64,000 nt of DNA, taken from the NCBI RefSeq assembly GCF_031877795.1, contig NC_133931.1, positions 27,216,264-27,280,263 of the forward strand, given 5' to 3'. Below the pieces are notes generated by a model. It was not told the DNA's origin. It ran no database searches and saw nothing but the letters and a program-made list of their open reading frames with translations. The position numbers were made by a program, and so were the translations under genes. This document shows positions 1-13,260 of the stretch, piece by piece. This DNA comes from Strix aluco. Lineage: Eukaryota > Chordata > Aves > Strigiformes > Strigidae. Every line of letters begins with the position of its first letter. Within the stretch, counting starts at the first letter, position 1.

Positions 1-3000
1 TCTGAAAAGTTTTGCACCTGGTTTCAGTGTTTGACTCTAGTACGAAGAGGAGCAGAGGGAACACACCTTGGATTTCTTCCAGAACTGGCTTTCAGTGCAC
101 TCCTGTGTGCAAACAGAAACAGGAGGTCAGCAACGAAAGAAAGAAGCATCATTGCCACAACTGCCACTGCCAGGTGAGGTGATCCTATCTGCATCTGTCA
201 GTGGGGCTGTCACTTCATCACTGCTGGCTTTGGAGGCAATGCTAATGGCTGAAGGCTTTCGTGTCCCTGCTTGTCTCATTTCCTCATCCCGCAGTGAGCT
301 GCCTTGGCAGTTGTGTCAACACAGGTTTTTGCAAAGCCATGTTAGGAACCAGACCTGGAGATTGGCAACAGAAGATTATTTCTCTTAAAAAAACCCCACA
401 CATTTGGGATGGAGGCACTTTTTAACCCAGATCAATACACTGATCTCCACCAACTGACTGACAAGACAGGAGAGCACACCACAGCTGGAGAGAGAGCAAA
501 CAGATGGAATGGGAGGGGGAGATGGGGACCTCACAAGCTACTATTGACCCCAAAGGAAGCATTCCTGATCCTGTGGTTCTGCTGCACTTCAGGATAAACA
601 AGATGTCTGTATAGCAGAACATTGTCACAGGATCAGGATTTCCCATTTCAAAAGTAACCATCAGATTAGCCCCACATTTATTTTAAGTACCTCAGCTTTG
701 GCCTGCTGTTCATGTAGCAGCAGCAGTTAATTTTCCTGTGACAATGTTCTATTCTACTGACATTATCTCTTAAGTATAAGACTATTCTATTAAGGTGGAT
801 GAATTGAATTTCATTTCCTCTCACTTCAAATAATGGCATTCTATTCACATTGCTTTCAGTACATCATGGCAGAGTATGGACTTTTGTTAGAGGCTGGCAC
901 CCGCTAATGCTGTTATAGTAAGGGTAGAGATTTCCATTATAAATCCTCTTTTACGGTGTTTTAAATCAGCTATAAAAAGTTCCCTCCAAGATGAAACTTG
1001 GCACCAGAAAAAAAAAAAAAAAAAAGTTAAGAATGATTTGGCTTGGTTGTTTTAAATGTCTTTCAATTGTATAAATGGAAAAAGTTTATCAGTTCAAGAC
1101 GTATTTAAAATTTCTATAAATCAGCATCTCTTCAGCTCAAGGATATAGTTTGACATTAGTTCATAATGTACTCTAATTGCTTTTTGTATTATGAAAAATA
1201 ACAAGTTCTTAAACTTTGGAGAGTGTGTCTTCTACATGTCAAGTAACTACTTTTCATAAGGAGTTTTACTGCATATATTCCAAATATGTTTTTATCCCAA
1301 AGAGATGTTAAAAATAACATATTCATAAATCTGCCTTAATTCATGCTTCCGTGGTAAACTTTTAACGCTTATGAAACAGCTGTTACAGTCAATATTTTTT
1401 TGTGCTATAACAACTCCCTGTTTAAAACCCATGATGTATCCTGATTCAGAAAAACATTTAACCAGGGCTCACAAAGCAGGACAAGGAACAAACAAGACAA
1501 CATGGAAAAGTTGTCCACTCTGCCAGGCAAAGCGGCTGGGCTGGACGACCACACACTCTCGAGAACATGGCAGCTGTGGGCTCTCTCTTCTCTGACTCTG
1601 CTGTCATCTGCATGTCCCCTTCAGGCTTTTATCTCGAACACACCATTCACTGCATCACCCCTAAAGAAATCCCTTTGTGAGAAGGCTATGTCACAAAATA
1701 ATAAAGAAAATTCTGGACATAGCAAATTCTCCTCAATTTTAACACTATCAAAATATATAGCATTTTACCAGCAGCCACAATACAGAGAACATATGCAAGT
1801 TTTTAACTTTAACAGCAAAACACTTGGGTTTATATTTGTAACTTTCTAAATTATTGTGTCTATTTGATACTTTTTAACTTGCTGACAAAGATAGAAATCT
1901 GTGTATTCATTATTTGTTGAATATTCATTGGTCAGTAAAATGCCCACCTACTCTCTCTTATTCACAAACCTTTTTATTAACCCCACAGCTTTCACTGCAC
2001 CTTATCAAGCACGACATTAAAGTCCAAATACACGCTCTTCAAATGCTCACATATGTTACATCGCACTAAAACCTGCATAAGAAGCATTAATAGGTGAATG
2101 CATCACAGCAATTACACATTACTGTAATGTGCTGCAATCATGAGAAAAACATTAAAACACATACTGCTCACAGATGTCACCAGCTTCCAACCTGAAGCCT
2201 GTTAAATGCCTGACTCCAGGTTTCTAAGTAGTAACTGGCATGAGCAGGCATCTACTCTCAGTCTAGCAAATTTAGTCTTTTCCCACCAGTCCCCTAAATG
2301 TACATTACATTCTTCTACAGATATTCAGGGTGAGCAAAATAGTTTTGTTGTCCCACTGAGATGACCAGGAAAATCTTCTCTAGGGAAGTCACATCTTCCA
2401 CAAAAGCTGAGTGAATAACAATGCCCATATAGACAAGGGGAACAAAATTTCCATTTCTCGTTGCAGAAAATGTCCAGTAAATTAGAAATTATGAACTTCA
2501 GAGCAGTGCCTATCAATACGGTTGGGTTCTCCAAGCAGTCGTTAGCCTGGCTTTCACACACCACGATGAAGAAACTCCTTCCATTTAAGAATTCACCAGT
2601 GCACTGTGAGGAACAGGAGAGCATAGATATCTCATGCATCTCACTGACCATTTTAGGAAACCAAATCATGAAATATTATTAAAAGTCTTCTGTCTGGTAC
2701 CCTGTCTTTTGATCCAGCATAGTCTTGCTAAATCCTTTACACCAGTGTCGCAAGCTGTTCTACCAGCATTGAACAATTTATCTACATACCGAGCTATGAG
2801 AAATACCAAGCTCTCAGATAGCTGTAGCAATACAGGTAGTTTTCATGTGAGACATCCACTGCTACAGGAACCGGTTAGAGAAACACGCTTCAGCACTCAG
2901 TGCTTCTGTTACCAGATGTGCAACACCAGTCACAGCAATCCTTTGCCATTGACTGATGTGCAAAGTATGAAGTCACCTCAAAACAAGTTCTGTGTGCGGG

Positions 3001-6000
3001 ATTTTTATTAGCTTCCACATTTTGAGATCACGCCTGAGCTCTGCAATCCCTTTTATGACTTTTTGATATCTGTGCAGAAGCCTATTTTTGCTAATCACCA
3101 GGATAATAATTAGTCCACACAGCTAGACAATACCTGAAGACCAGTATGGGAAAAGAACAACAATAATGTAATTTGACTCCAAATTTTGCTATCTGCTATT
3201 TGATTCCTACAGTGGAAAATAAGATGAACTACAGCACATCAGCTGAGGAAGGTACTGTGGGATCTATAAGTGGAATTTAGAGCATTTCCACTAAAATATC
3301 ACCATCCTAAGCAGAAGTCATATGGCAGTTTGGACAATCGTGATACAGTGTGTACACTCAGAACAGTCAGTAGTTGTTACAGATCATTTCACATTTTCAA
3401 TAAACAACAAAAAAGCACACAGCAAATTTAACTGCACACATACCTAAATGTCTTAATGATCAGAAAGAGGGGGATTGCACACATGGATAAGATAAGCCTA
3501 TATGCTATTCCAACCCCTAAGTAAATGCATTAAAAATTATTTCCTCTTTGGGCAAAAAGCTTGTCTACATGGGAAAGCAGATTGGAAGAGCTACTTGAAA
3601 ATAAGTGCCAAAATAGGGTCACACTGCAGACAAACCGATACCATGTTCCCAGTTTTGTAGAAATTTTCTGACCTGAGAATGACCACAAAGGTCCCCAGGG
3701 TAGGTTTTAGGAGAGTCACTTTGCTAGATCCCTAGCAGTGTGAGCCGAAGCACTCAGGAGCTTGTACAGAGGAGAATGAGCATGAGTATGCCTATTGGGC
3801 TAATAAAGAGAATAGAAAAGAACATGAACCACCCATGGTGATACTGCAGCTTGTGTGTTGCAAGAAGGAGAAAAATCAAGGTCTTCAGGTGTCATTCGTA
3901 AAAATGTTCATACCAGATATTGAAGATATGGGGGCCTTAAGTCCCTTTCCCATGAATGCAAGTGATATAACAAGTAACAGGCAAATATATATATAAAACA
4001 AATAATATAGTTGGCTTGAAGGATGGTTTGGATCATCTTGATTTCAGAGGACATATGTGAGGGTGTGGAAAGGCAACAATTTCTTGATCTAAGAAAATGT
4101 GCTAGTGAAAGCAGTGGAGTTAGCATGAGAACACATGCTGCTGGTAAAATAAGACATTCATGGGCACTGGGGGTCAGATGTGCTGACACTTCTGAGATAA
4201 CTTGATTGTGAAATTGCTGCATTAATGTTTCAGAGGAAGATGTGTAAAGTTAAAAAAAGATAAAACCCTCTTCACTTTCCTAGCTTGAGCAGTTTAAGAG
4301 ATGCTCAGCTGTGACTAGAGAGGAAAGGATGCCAACTTTCCAGCGTGTGTGTGCACATTTCTTTTGCTCATAATTAATAGCCCCTGTGCTTGCTAAGTTT
4401 TTGGAAAGCATCTCGCAGCCTACCTAGGTAATGCCTTCTGACAACGTTTTGAAGATCAGTTATGTCATATGGCTGCCTTTTAGAAAAAAAATTGTAATGC
4501 ATAGCAGTGCCATATGGCATCTCTGAAGAATCAGCCGGATTGGACAGACATTCATTGGATAAAGTCCCACAGCACTTGGAAAAGAATGTAGTCCTGTTGC
4601 CAAAATGTGGCCTTTGTTAATCTCCTAACTATTATTGTGCAGAAACCAATTCATCTGTATTAATTATAAACAAATTTTAATTACTTCAGTAAAAGCTCAT
4701 TATACAAATATCTAATGCCAAACAAGCTGCCTTAACCCTTTGTTAGACTCCAAAGAAAACTTTAGATGTTTGATTGTGGGTGTTCTGAGAAAAGCTGAAA
4801 TTTCAGCAAGATTGCAGAGTACAATTGTGTGACATTTATGTTTTCCTCTTTTCATATTTCATGCTGTATGTGTGTTTTACAGCCTCTATCAAAATAGTGT
4901 GTCTGTGGGTATAAAAGGCCATTTACACCTCAAATCTGAGAACCCATAACTGAACCTGACATTTTCTATTGCTTAGGATTTCAAAGTAAAATATAGTCCA
5001 TTTAAAATTGCAATGATTCGCAATGGCATGAATAGCATGACAAACTGTGACCTGTTCATAATAAAGCATTCACCACCATCCAGGCTTGCTTGCTGTTTTG
5101 CTGTCTGGCTTGTAGACCTTTCATTGACCAATCCATCTGAGATGTAAGGGCATGGTGTTTGGGGGTAGCTAAGGTGCAGCTGTTGATTCTGCAGTCTGCA
5201 CCCACCAAAAGACTATTGAGTCTGTTCCCTCTCACCGGAATATGTGTTTTACCATAAAGTTAAGGAAAACACTACAGTTAGTTACACTCACCGAGTCTTT
5301 GTGTAAACTTTTTGTTTTTCATGTGTACAGATTTGTCCTCTCTAGCTTGGATTCTTCCATTTGTTGGAGTCACTTTTTGTGCCATGATATAGCGTTCCTA
5401 AATCCAGCATAGTCTGCCCAAGAGATTGGTCACCATAAAAAATGGTTTTAATTTCACTTTAGCATGGATGGGTGGCAGTGCTCTTCCTTGTAACTTGGCT
5501 ATCATCAAGAAATGCTCTAGGAGTCTGGAGAGGTTAACTCGTTCAGACTGCTCTGCCACATGACATATAACACAATGGGCCCAAGGTCAAGAAAACACAA
5601 AGAAGGACCCTGGAGTTTTGCCATAAGTTTCAGCTTTGAATGAAATCCAAAACTCAGCGAAAAAAAAAAAACCAAACAAACAAAAAAACCCCAAAAAACA
5701 ACAAAAGACTTTAGAAGTTTCTTAGTTTGAGGTCAAAACCATCCAACCTATCTTAACTATCCATCTTACTTGAATTATTAGAGCATACATAACCTTATAG
5801 TATGAAACTGTTACGGTCTTAAATCTCTCCAGACTTGCTGAAAAATTGACCCACCTTAATGAAACCTATAGGAGTTTGACATACTGAGGGTTACAAATGA
5901 CATTTCACAATTATATGTATTTTCTTATTTCACAGGAATTTTCCTATCAGAAAGCATAATCTTAAAAATTCATACTTGTGTATAAATTTTTTTGAATAAT

Positions 6001-9000
6001 ATGTGAACTTGGGTGCTATCTGTGGGTTTTTTTCACCACATCAACCCTCTTGTCTTAAGAAACATTCCCAATAGCATTCAGATCACTCTTTGGACCGCAA
6101 CACTTTAAAACCAATAGAGCCACTTTGTGTCTTCTTCCTGACTTAAACTTTGGCGTTCCCACTAAAAAACCCTGTCTCACTTCAATTTTTCTGCTTTTGC
6201 TGTATTGGCACAAATATTGTCACAAAAGGTAATTCCAGGCTAATTAATACATGGTTTTATCTTTATCTCTTCATTTGAGTCTTTCAGCAATGTTGTCTCT
6301 AACCATCAAGGTTAAGTACACTTTCTCTATACTAAGTTGACAGAAGCACACTCACATACACTGGCCTATATGTAATGGCCTTATGACCACTGAATGGCCT
6401 TATGACCAATAAATGGTCTTATATGCAATGAATACTCTTTAAAATTAGGGATCGTAAATTCCAATGGCCAGTGCAAACTGTTGAGCAAAGATGTTCTCTG
6501 GCATAGCAGTCTGTTTTCCTGGAAATCACTGACTGAAATGTTGTCTAGAGAGCTAATTTCTTCTATTTAGAAGACAGAGGGAATTCATAGAAGGAGAAAT
6601 ATCAAGCGGACAGTTTTTGCTAAAAGCTTGCTAATCCACTACACTTCTAGGAAACCGTATCTCATTTTGCATCCAAATGTACTGGTATCTATAATAGAAA
6701 ATTGAGTCACAAATGCTGAAATCCAAGGACTTTTCAAATATAAAATTGCCATAGATAACTACTTGGTTTCCTGTTGTGTTTATAGGAAACTTTCATGTGA
6801 ATTAAAAACTAACATTAAGATTGAAAATGTCAGATCTGGATGCCTAAAATTAAATACCTATGACATACTGAGATACCTGATTATTAGGTACTGGGTACTC
6901 AGAGATCCTAATTATAGAGTCTTCACTGAAGTAATATTGACATTATACATAATTTTTATAAATAAAGCAAGCAATCTGTGTTTTTAAATACAGATTTATG
7001 TATCTAGCTTTAAACAACCATGCTGATATTACTACACTAAGTAAAACACTTTAGTAAGGGGCAGATGAGGAACAAAAGAGTATTTTCCAATTCTCTTCAC
7101 AGAGGTTCTGTCTTCCTAAAGAGCTCATTTTATTTCAGCTAAGTTACAGAAATAATATGTTTTCATTATATCCAAAATAAAAAGCATGGAACCAGAAATT
7201 CTTATTACTGAAAAATCAAATATGCTGTAGAAAATGTGTGCTGAAAGTCTTACATTACATTTTATGTTTTGCCTACTTGGTCTTTTTTCCCATTATCTCT
7301 TACAATTAGGCCTTAGTAAATTGAGGGTTACAGTCAAAAACAGCAAGGAAGAATCATGAAGCTGGCAGGACTGACTGTGCAAGTAGCCAGAGCATCTGTT
7401 TCAAAACAGTGCCATGAAATGAAACTGCAGGGAAGAAAACGCATCGAGGAAAGAGATGCATTATCAAGAAACCAGAGGCAGTCAACAGGAAAAAGCCAGA
7501 GAAACCCAAATTAAAAATGATACAAAATTTGGTGCCACCAAAATAGGTGACAAGTTATGCACTGACTACGAAGGTTAGGGTAGCCTGGACCTTGTCTGGA
7601 GAATGTCAGAAGTGAAAAGCACCTACCATACCACAAATAGAGTACGCATGTGCTGAAGTGGCCAAAATGGAGAAGTCCCTCACTAGTAAGCTGTGGCTCC
7701 TTTTTGAAACTGCCAGACCCTGACCAGAGTAACTGCTGGGACTTGTATGGGATGTGCTTTTGTAATCCTTTTTCGTGTTTGTCTTTGTACTATATTGACT
7801 GTATAACATGTAAAAAATAATTAACCAGGAGCAATTAAAAGCAGTCCATCAATACTGCAAGGCCAACTTATATCTGACCAAATGCAGCAGGGGAAGCTAA
7901 TGTGGGAAAGCAGAGAAAGATTTAGGTTTTGCATATCAGGCCTGGACTATCATTCTGTGCTGGTGTAGAGTTGTTGAGAGCAAAATACCAGGGGAGAAGT
8001 CAAAAAAGTAGCAGGACACTGTGTTGCCATGTTGTATGTGTATTAAAGAGCCCTGGTACAGCTTGGAATAACACCCTTGTAGGAAACACTGTTGTTTCCT
8101 TTTAACAGCTAAAGGAGCTGGGGTTTCTAATGGTAACAAGCTTCAGTATTTGTGTCAGACCACATTCAATATGCTTTTGTACTATCAGCTAGGGAGAACT
8201 CTATGATGGACCTTTGTGCCTCAGGTTAATAAAAACTTCAAAAGGAAGTTGATAAAGGACAGCATAGTATTTTTTTCTTGGAAAAAAAATAATTACAAAA
8301 CCTATCAATGTGAACCACTGTACTTTTCTTGGCTTTTAATATTAAGCAATTAGCATTACTCTAAAATTTACCACAGCACAAATTAATAATAGGTTTATTT
8401 TAAAATTCTTTAAGGCTGACTGATTAATATCCTGGAAAGAAACCATTTCTGCCTAGTGCATGAGACTATTTTCGTTTCCGTGATGCTGCAGTTTCTAAGC
8501 TTATGAAGAGGTTTGGAGAGGTTTCCCAATTTTGATCATTTTACATTAGGACAGACTCAGTCTGAAGGAAAGTGTGCCTTGACACAGCTGCCAGTGATCC
8601 CTTTGGGTTTATGGCTCTGTGTTGATGCCCTTTCCTGTCAATGATGAACTCGCACACGTGTCACAGAGTAGGTTTTGATTTACTGGGTGTTACAGAAGGT
8701 ATGTAACTTTGCTGAGATTTTCTTTCATTGGGAGAAAAGCTGGTGGCTTGTGACTATTAAAATCCATCGCCAAGAGAAGAAGGGGATTTCCTCCTCTGTG
8801 GTTCTCCCCTGGAAGCTGTCATTAGGCTTCATTTGTTGAGTGCGGATGGGGTAGGAGGCTGGCTGTGCTGTCTGGAGCTGACAGAACTACATGGGTCCTT
8901 GGGTGATCCCATGCTGGTGACTTTCTGTGTGTTGTACATGAGTTGTGGCTCTTGTTCATGCTGTGCCTCCATTTCCTCACCTGCTAACTGGATCTTTTAA

Positions 9001-11110
9001 TGTAATGTGAATTACATTGGTGAAAAGCACTACGTAAGAGCAGAGCACTATGATAAGAAGCTGAGAGAATATTTGTAGCATTAAATACTGTGATCATGCA
9101 CTTTATGACATGGTACTGTTATAAACACTTTGTACTTATCAGAAAGCCTGTAGATCATTTCCCCTCATCTTCATCTATACCAAGAAACACAGTTGCCACA
9201 AAACCAGATCTATTCTTGATTCCTTTTTAAAGAAACTATGCTTGCCAATTCTGCTGAGTGGTTGAAAAAAGCACAAAACTTGAAACAGTAGATTTGATAG
9301 TGTGGGTACCCTTTGAAATGATCTGTGGTATTTTTTCTACAGATACCAATCCCACAGTGTTGCATAATAACATCCAAATAATGAAACCAGCTTCCTGAGA
9401 AAGACATTGTTAGTCTGGAAGAATGACCCACCCTGTGTAGGAAGTTAAAACATACAGAAATAAAAGAGGTGACAGAGCTTTTCTTCTCTCTTGTTGTAAT
9501 TTTAAGTCCCATATTTACGCACCACGAGTAGAGGAAATGATGGAGGGAACTCCCTACTCCCTCTACTGGGATGAACCAAGAGACCCACTCCAGACACCTC
9601 TCCTTGTATTTTTATATATATATTTACTAAATGTTACTTTCTCCAAAGCCTATTTTTTTGTAAGTAGGTCATACCTCAACATGCGCAACTGATCCTCTGT
9701 TGTTATCAGCACCCTATTTCTGAAAGACTGCAGGCACTACTGCACAGTGTGTGCTATGGGTAGGGTAAATCTGGCTATTGGCAAGTTGGCTTTATATAGA
9801 TGATGAAGTCTGGGTCTCAGCAGGGAAGCAGTGTTACTGCTGGATAACCTGAGGGCACTGTTTTGGCCTTATCAAAATTGGTAGAGTTGTCAGGTAGACC
9901 TGACAAAACCAACAGCATCACCAGAGCAGAGCAGAGGTGCCCCCTATAAAGGTGTAAATCCCATAAAGGAGCAGGATCTCCTGACCAGCAGTGATGGCAA
10001 TGGCAGTGAGCTCCATCCCATCTGACTGTGTACAGCAGAACCGAAAACCCTCACCTGCACTGAGGGGATTCACACTGGAGTTTGTTTTGGAAGGATGTTT
10101 CTGTGAGAGCTGGGGCAGAGTAGTGGGGCCACTCCTGGGTATTCCTGGCTGCTATAGGAGAGAGAGGTTTTTGGCAGATAAGTTTGTGCGGGGATCCCTA
10201 TGACCTTGACACTGAGAATCTGGTACAGGCTCTAACCAACGTGTTGACATATAAACTGGGGTGGTTTTCATATTTCTGATAAAAGTACAATGATGACTTC
10301 AATGACTGGCAGAAGGTAGGGATCATACTTTTTTTTTCCCCAAATCCTGTATTCTCTGTTACTCTGGTTCTCATGGGAAATATAGGTACTTGGTAGTATG
10401 GAGAAACACTTGCAAATACAATGAAGCAAGTTTTATTTCCTAATTCACAAGGTCAAAAGTATGAGTATGATTATAGGAACAGCCATCACCACAGGATATT
10501 ATTTTTTTAAGGAAGACCACCATGACACACTGAACATTGACCCCAGCATCGCCACTGGCCACTAAGAAGTTGCACCTGTGAAACAGAGTAGCTCTTTCTC
10601 TCTCTTTATAGTGTTTTCTGACACCATATCAGAAAGTAATTACTTAACAAAGTGTAATGCTGTCCGGATTTCCAGACATGAATATAATCAAATGGCATGT
10701 GTGAATTTAGTGCTACGGAAAGCTTAGCACAGGGAGTGGCAATGTACACCTTAGCACATCAATTTATCCAATGTGAAGCGAAGCAGAAAATATTTATAAA
10801 TCATTTGTCTTTCTAAAGGAAGGTGATGCTAAGATGTTGCCCTTAACATGTTTGATAAGCACTTTCTGATGTGATTTAAGTCTTTAGATAGACTCAAAAT
10901 GAATACAGAGAGCCTTGTGGCTTTGATACAAACAAGAATGAACACATCAGAGAGCACCTGATATGTAGGATTGTAAAGAGCTGACAAATATGCCTCACAG
11001 AAATCTTGCAGTTAAAAGCCAAGGTAAATTCAAAAAAATGTGGGATAACTGGCACAGCAATAATAACTTATGAAAAATGAAAGTTTCTGTGAGAAAGAGA
11101 GAGAGAAAGA
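1..11110. other. AT-rich flanking DNA, no gene recognised
   Basis: All open frames here are short and lack recognisable domains or exon-like boundaries. The stretch holds an A-run at about 1,008-1,025, an A/C-rich simple tract near 5,660-5,710 and a short 19-bp tandem array near 6,374 (listed separately). A CAG|GTGAGG donor-like sequence occurs near 172, but no convincing partner acceptor or reading frame accompanies it. I see no CpG island and no clear interspersed repeat. It is most simply intergenic DNA upstream of the CpG islands at 22-30 kb, although an intron of a neighbouring gene cannot be excluded. Confidence 0.55.
6374..6430. repeat. Three-copy 19-bp tandem repeat
   Basis: Three consecutive 19-base units start at 6,374, 6,393 and 6,412. 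Each begins AATGG(C/T)CTTAT. The first two are nearly identical over 16 bases and the third has diverged. The sequence after 6,430 may be a remnant fourth unit. This is a minisatellite-like local duplication with no visible function. Confidence 0.8.
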
Positions 11111-11114
11111 GAGA

Positions 11115-11418
11115 GGGAAGGAAGGAAGGAAGGAAGGAAGGAAGGAAGGAAGGAAGGAAGGAAGGAAGGAAGGAAGGAAGGAAGGAAGGAAGGAAGGAAG
11201 GAAGGAAGGAAGGAAGAAGGAAGGAAGGAAGGAAGGAAGGAAGGAAGGAAGGAAGGAAGGAAGGAAGGAAGGAAGGAAAGAAGGAAGGAAGGAAGGAAGG
11301 AAGGAAGGAAGGAAGGAAGGAAGGAAGGAAGGAAGGAAGGAAGGAAGGAAGGAAGGAAGGAAGGAAGGAAGGAAGGAAGGAAGGAAGGAAGGAAGGAAGT
11401 AGGAAGGAAGGAAGGAAA
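11115..11418. repeat. Long (GGAA)n tetranucleotide microsatellite
   Basis: About 300 bases consist almost entirely of GGAA/GAAG units, roughly 75 copies. There are small phase breaks near 11,214, 11,276 and 11,397, and the tract is preceded by a GA-rich lead-in (11,095-11,114). Every frame reads through as a four-residue repeat (KEGR on plus, LPSF on minus), so the overlapping open frames are artefacts of the repeat. Arrays of GGAA are known binding platforms for some ETS-family factors, and whether this one is bound is unknown. The tract length should be polymorphic and is prone to assembly error. Confidence 0.97.
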
Positions 11419-11419
11419 G

Positions 11420-12454
11420 CTTCAGCACCCCTTATCAAGGAAATGGGACAGACCCAACATGTATACAAACCAGAAACCCTAGGGTGACTGTGTCTCCACA
11501 CAGATGAAGGAAGGAGACAGCTCTGACCCCCAGCCATGCAGAAGGAATGCATGCTTGCAGGCACCTCCTTGTTTTCAGCTGTCCTTTACCTTTACTGTGG
11601 AATAGGAACTGCAGCCACCAGTGGGAAGAAATTGAGGACAGGTAAGCAGCTGAAATGTAAAGAATCAGATACTGCCAAGCCCAGTTTTGATTTCCTTGTC
11701 CTGGCTTCCCTGAGGAAGGTGCCTGTAATTTCTACTTCGCTTTGGTGACAAGGGATCAGGCTGGTCCTGGGAGTTTCAGTCGGACTCTTTGGCTTTAAGC
11801 AGTGGAAAGCTGAGACAGGTCTGGGACGTGAGCAATTTGAAATCACTCTCTTTGCATTTTTGTTTGCTTTTTTTTTTTTTTTTTAAAATAAAAGTCTAAA
11901 AGTCTAGGGCTACACTGAAGAACCACAGGGTAGTGGTCAAAAGCTCAGCTGGACAGAGACATGCCACTCACTGAATCAACAACTGCTTTGGTTATTAAGG
12001 CAAAGATCCTATTCTAGTAATTTTTTTTTCTGCTAATAATGTCACTACAGGTAAATCTTTCAAACAGGTTTTGCACAGTGCACAGAGGAGGTAAGGCCTG
12101 CTTGGTGAAATCTGCCAAATTCAGGAAAAAGTAGTTTAACCCAATTGAAGTGGTATATGTTTCTCTCATGCTGAGTATTGCCTAAAGTTGTATTTTCCAG
12201 GTTAAAAGAAATCTTTGTAGGATGGTAGAGAGCTACAGATTAGAAGTCAGAACTGAACTGATACTTGGCTTGCTTCTTTGGTATCAGTTGTAGTGAAAAT
12301 ACCACACAAGTAAACTTAAGAGGTCTTTTTTTGGTCTGTTCTTATCAGCAGAAAAATATAATTCATAATCAACCAATATGCTAATATCCTTGCAAGATTC
12401 AGGTGGAGACTCAGACAAGGTCTACTTCATCATGACAATGCTGAAATTATAACA
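11420..12454. other. Unassigned AT-rich interval between microsatellite and retroelement fossil
   Basis: There is no gene or CpG island. A stretch at 11,579-11,640 is bounded by an acceptor-like TTTTCAG and a good CAG|GTAAGC donor, which is exon-like but unsupported. A T-run lies near 11,868-11,884. The upstream part of the Ty3/gypsy element may extend into the right end of this interval, but I cannot follow it with confidence before about 12,455. Confidence 0.5.
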
Positions 12455-13260
12455 TCATTCAGAAGTACTGCTTTGGTCATCAGTTTGGTATCACAGATAG
12501 CTCAGAAAGATTCCATAGGAGTTTCTGTAAGCCGTAAACAGAGTATGCAATTATAATTGTATTTTTTTGGGAGTTTGAGAAACATTGCAACATTAGGGTT
12601 AACACAAGTCCTGAAGGCGATTGAAGCTGCTGGACTAAAATTAAACAGGAAAATACAGGCTATGGCAGTCAGGATATATGACGGACATGAAATAAAATGA
12701 AGGCAGAAAAAAAAAATCAAGACTATATTTGAAATACCAACATGTAAAAATGTATCAGAACTAGTATGGTTCATCAGCATGATAAAATCTGAAGCAAATT
12801 CATACTTAACCTCTCGTTAAAAAGGCCAATCTTTTTTATAAACTGCTTAGAACAGACACTGAAAAGAAACGGGATAAAGAACAGGAGTGTGCTTTTGAGA
12901 GTTTAAAGACTCTATTGACTACATCCCCAGTTCTGGCATTTTATGATGTTTCTAAGTCTACAGCTGTTTCAGCAGATGCCAGCAGCTATGGTCTTGGTAT
13001 GGTGCTACTCCAATTACATGGACATGATTGGAAACCTGTAGCTTATTGTTCCAGATAGCTTTCAGATGCCAAAACCAAGCACAATCCAATAGAGAGAGAA
13101 TATTGGGCAACCATATGGGCACACAAAAGAATGATATAGTATGTTCTTGGTCTTGATAATGTCTAATGACAGCCCCATGACACCCATGTTATTAATAAGG
13201 TACTGTTTAGACTGTAGAGATCATTCATGCATTTGAAATACAGACAAATTCCCCTGTTGC
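12455..13260 (+). mobile_element. Decayed Ty3/gypsy retrotransposon pol fragment (reverse transcriptase to RNase H)
   Basis: Short plus-strand segments match the order of Ty3/gypsy pol. A palm-like segment with an FGI...ERFHR pattern lies at about 12,490-12,535. A connection motif, VLKAIEAAGLKLN, is at 12,608-12,646. An open stretch of 82 codons at 12,810-13,055 covers the [12 protein letters not shown] motif and the RNase H core [10 protein letters not shown], with the first catalytic Asp at 12,975. The RNase H Glu lies in IERE at 13,092, and a degraded equivalent of the TDH motif follows near 13,165. In-frame stops at 13,056 and 13,137, a frame change between 12,608 and 12,810, and loss of the catalytic YxDD-type motif show that it is dead. 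I see no gag, protease, integrase or LTRs. The order and wording of the motifs fit Ty3/gypsy better than avian endogenous retroviruses or CR1. It is not functional and probably old. Confidence 0.85.

Noticed and set aside
7340..8250. Possible endogenous retrovirus LTR
   Set aside because: The sequence has an LTR-like feel, with AATAAA-like and AATAAC signals, but I found no terminal TG...CA pair, direct repeat or target-site duplication.
10995..11564. Open frames with LPSF or KEGR repeats
   Set aside because: They are translations of the GGAA microsatellite.
11579..11640. 62-base exon-like segment with an acceptor and a CAG|GTAAGC donor
   Set aside because: A short segment with a weak polypyrimidine tract. 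Such pairs arise by chance in tens of kilobases and nothing else supports it.
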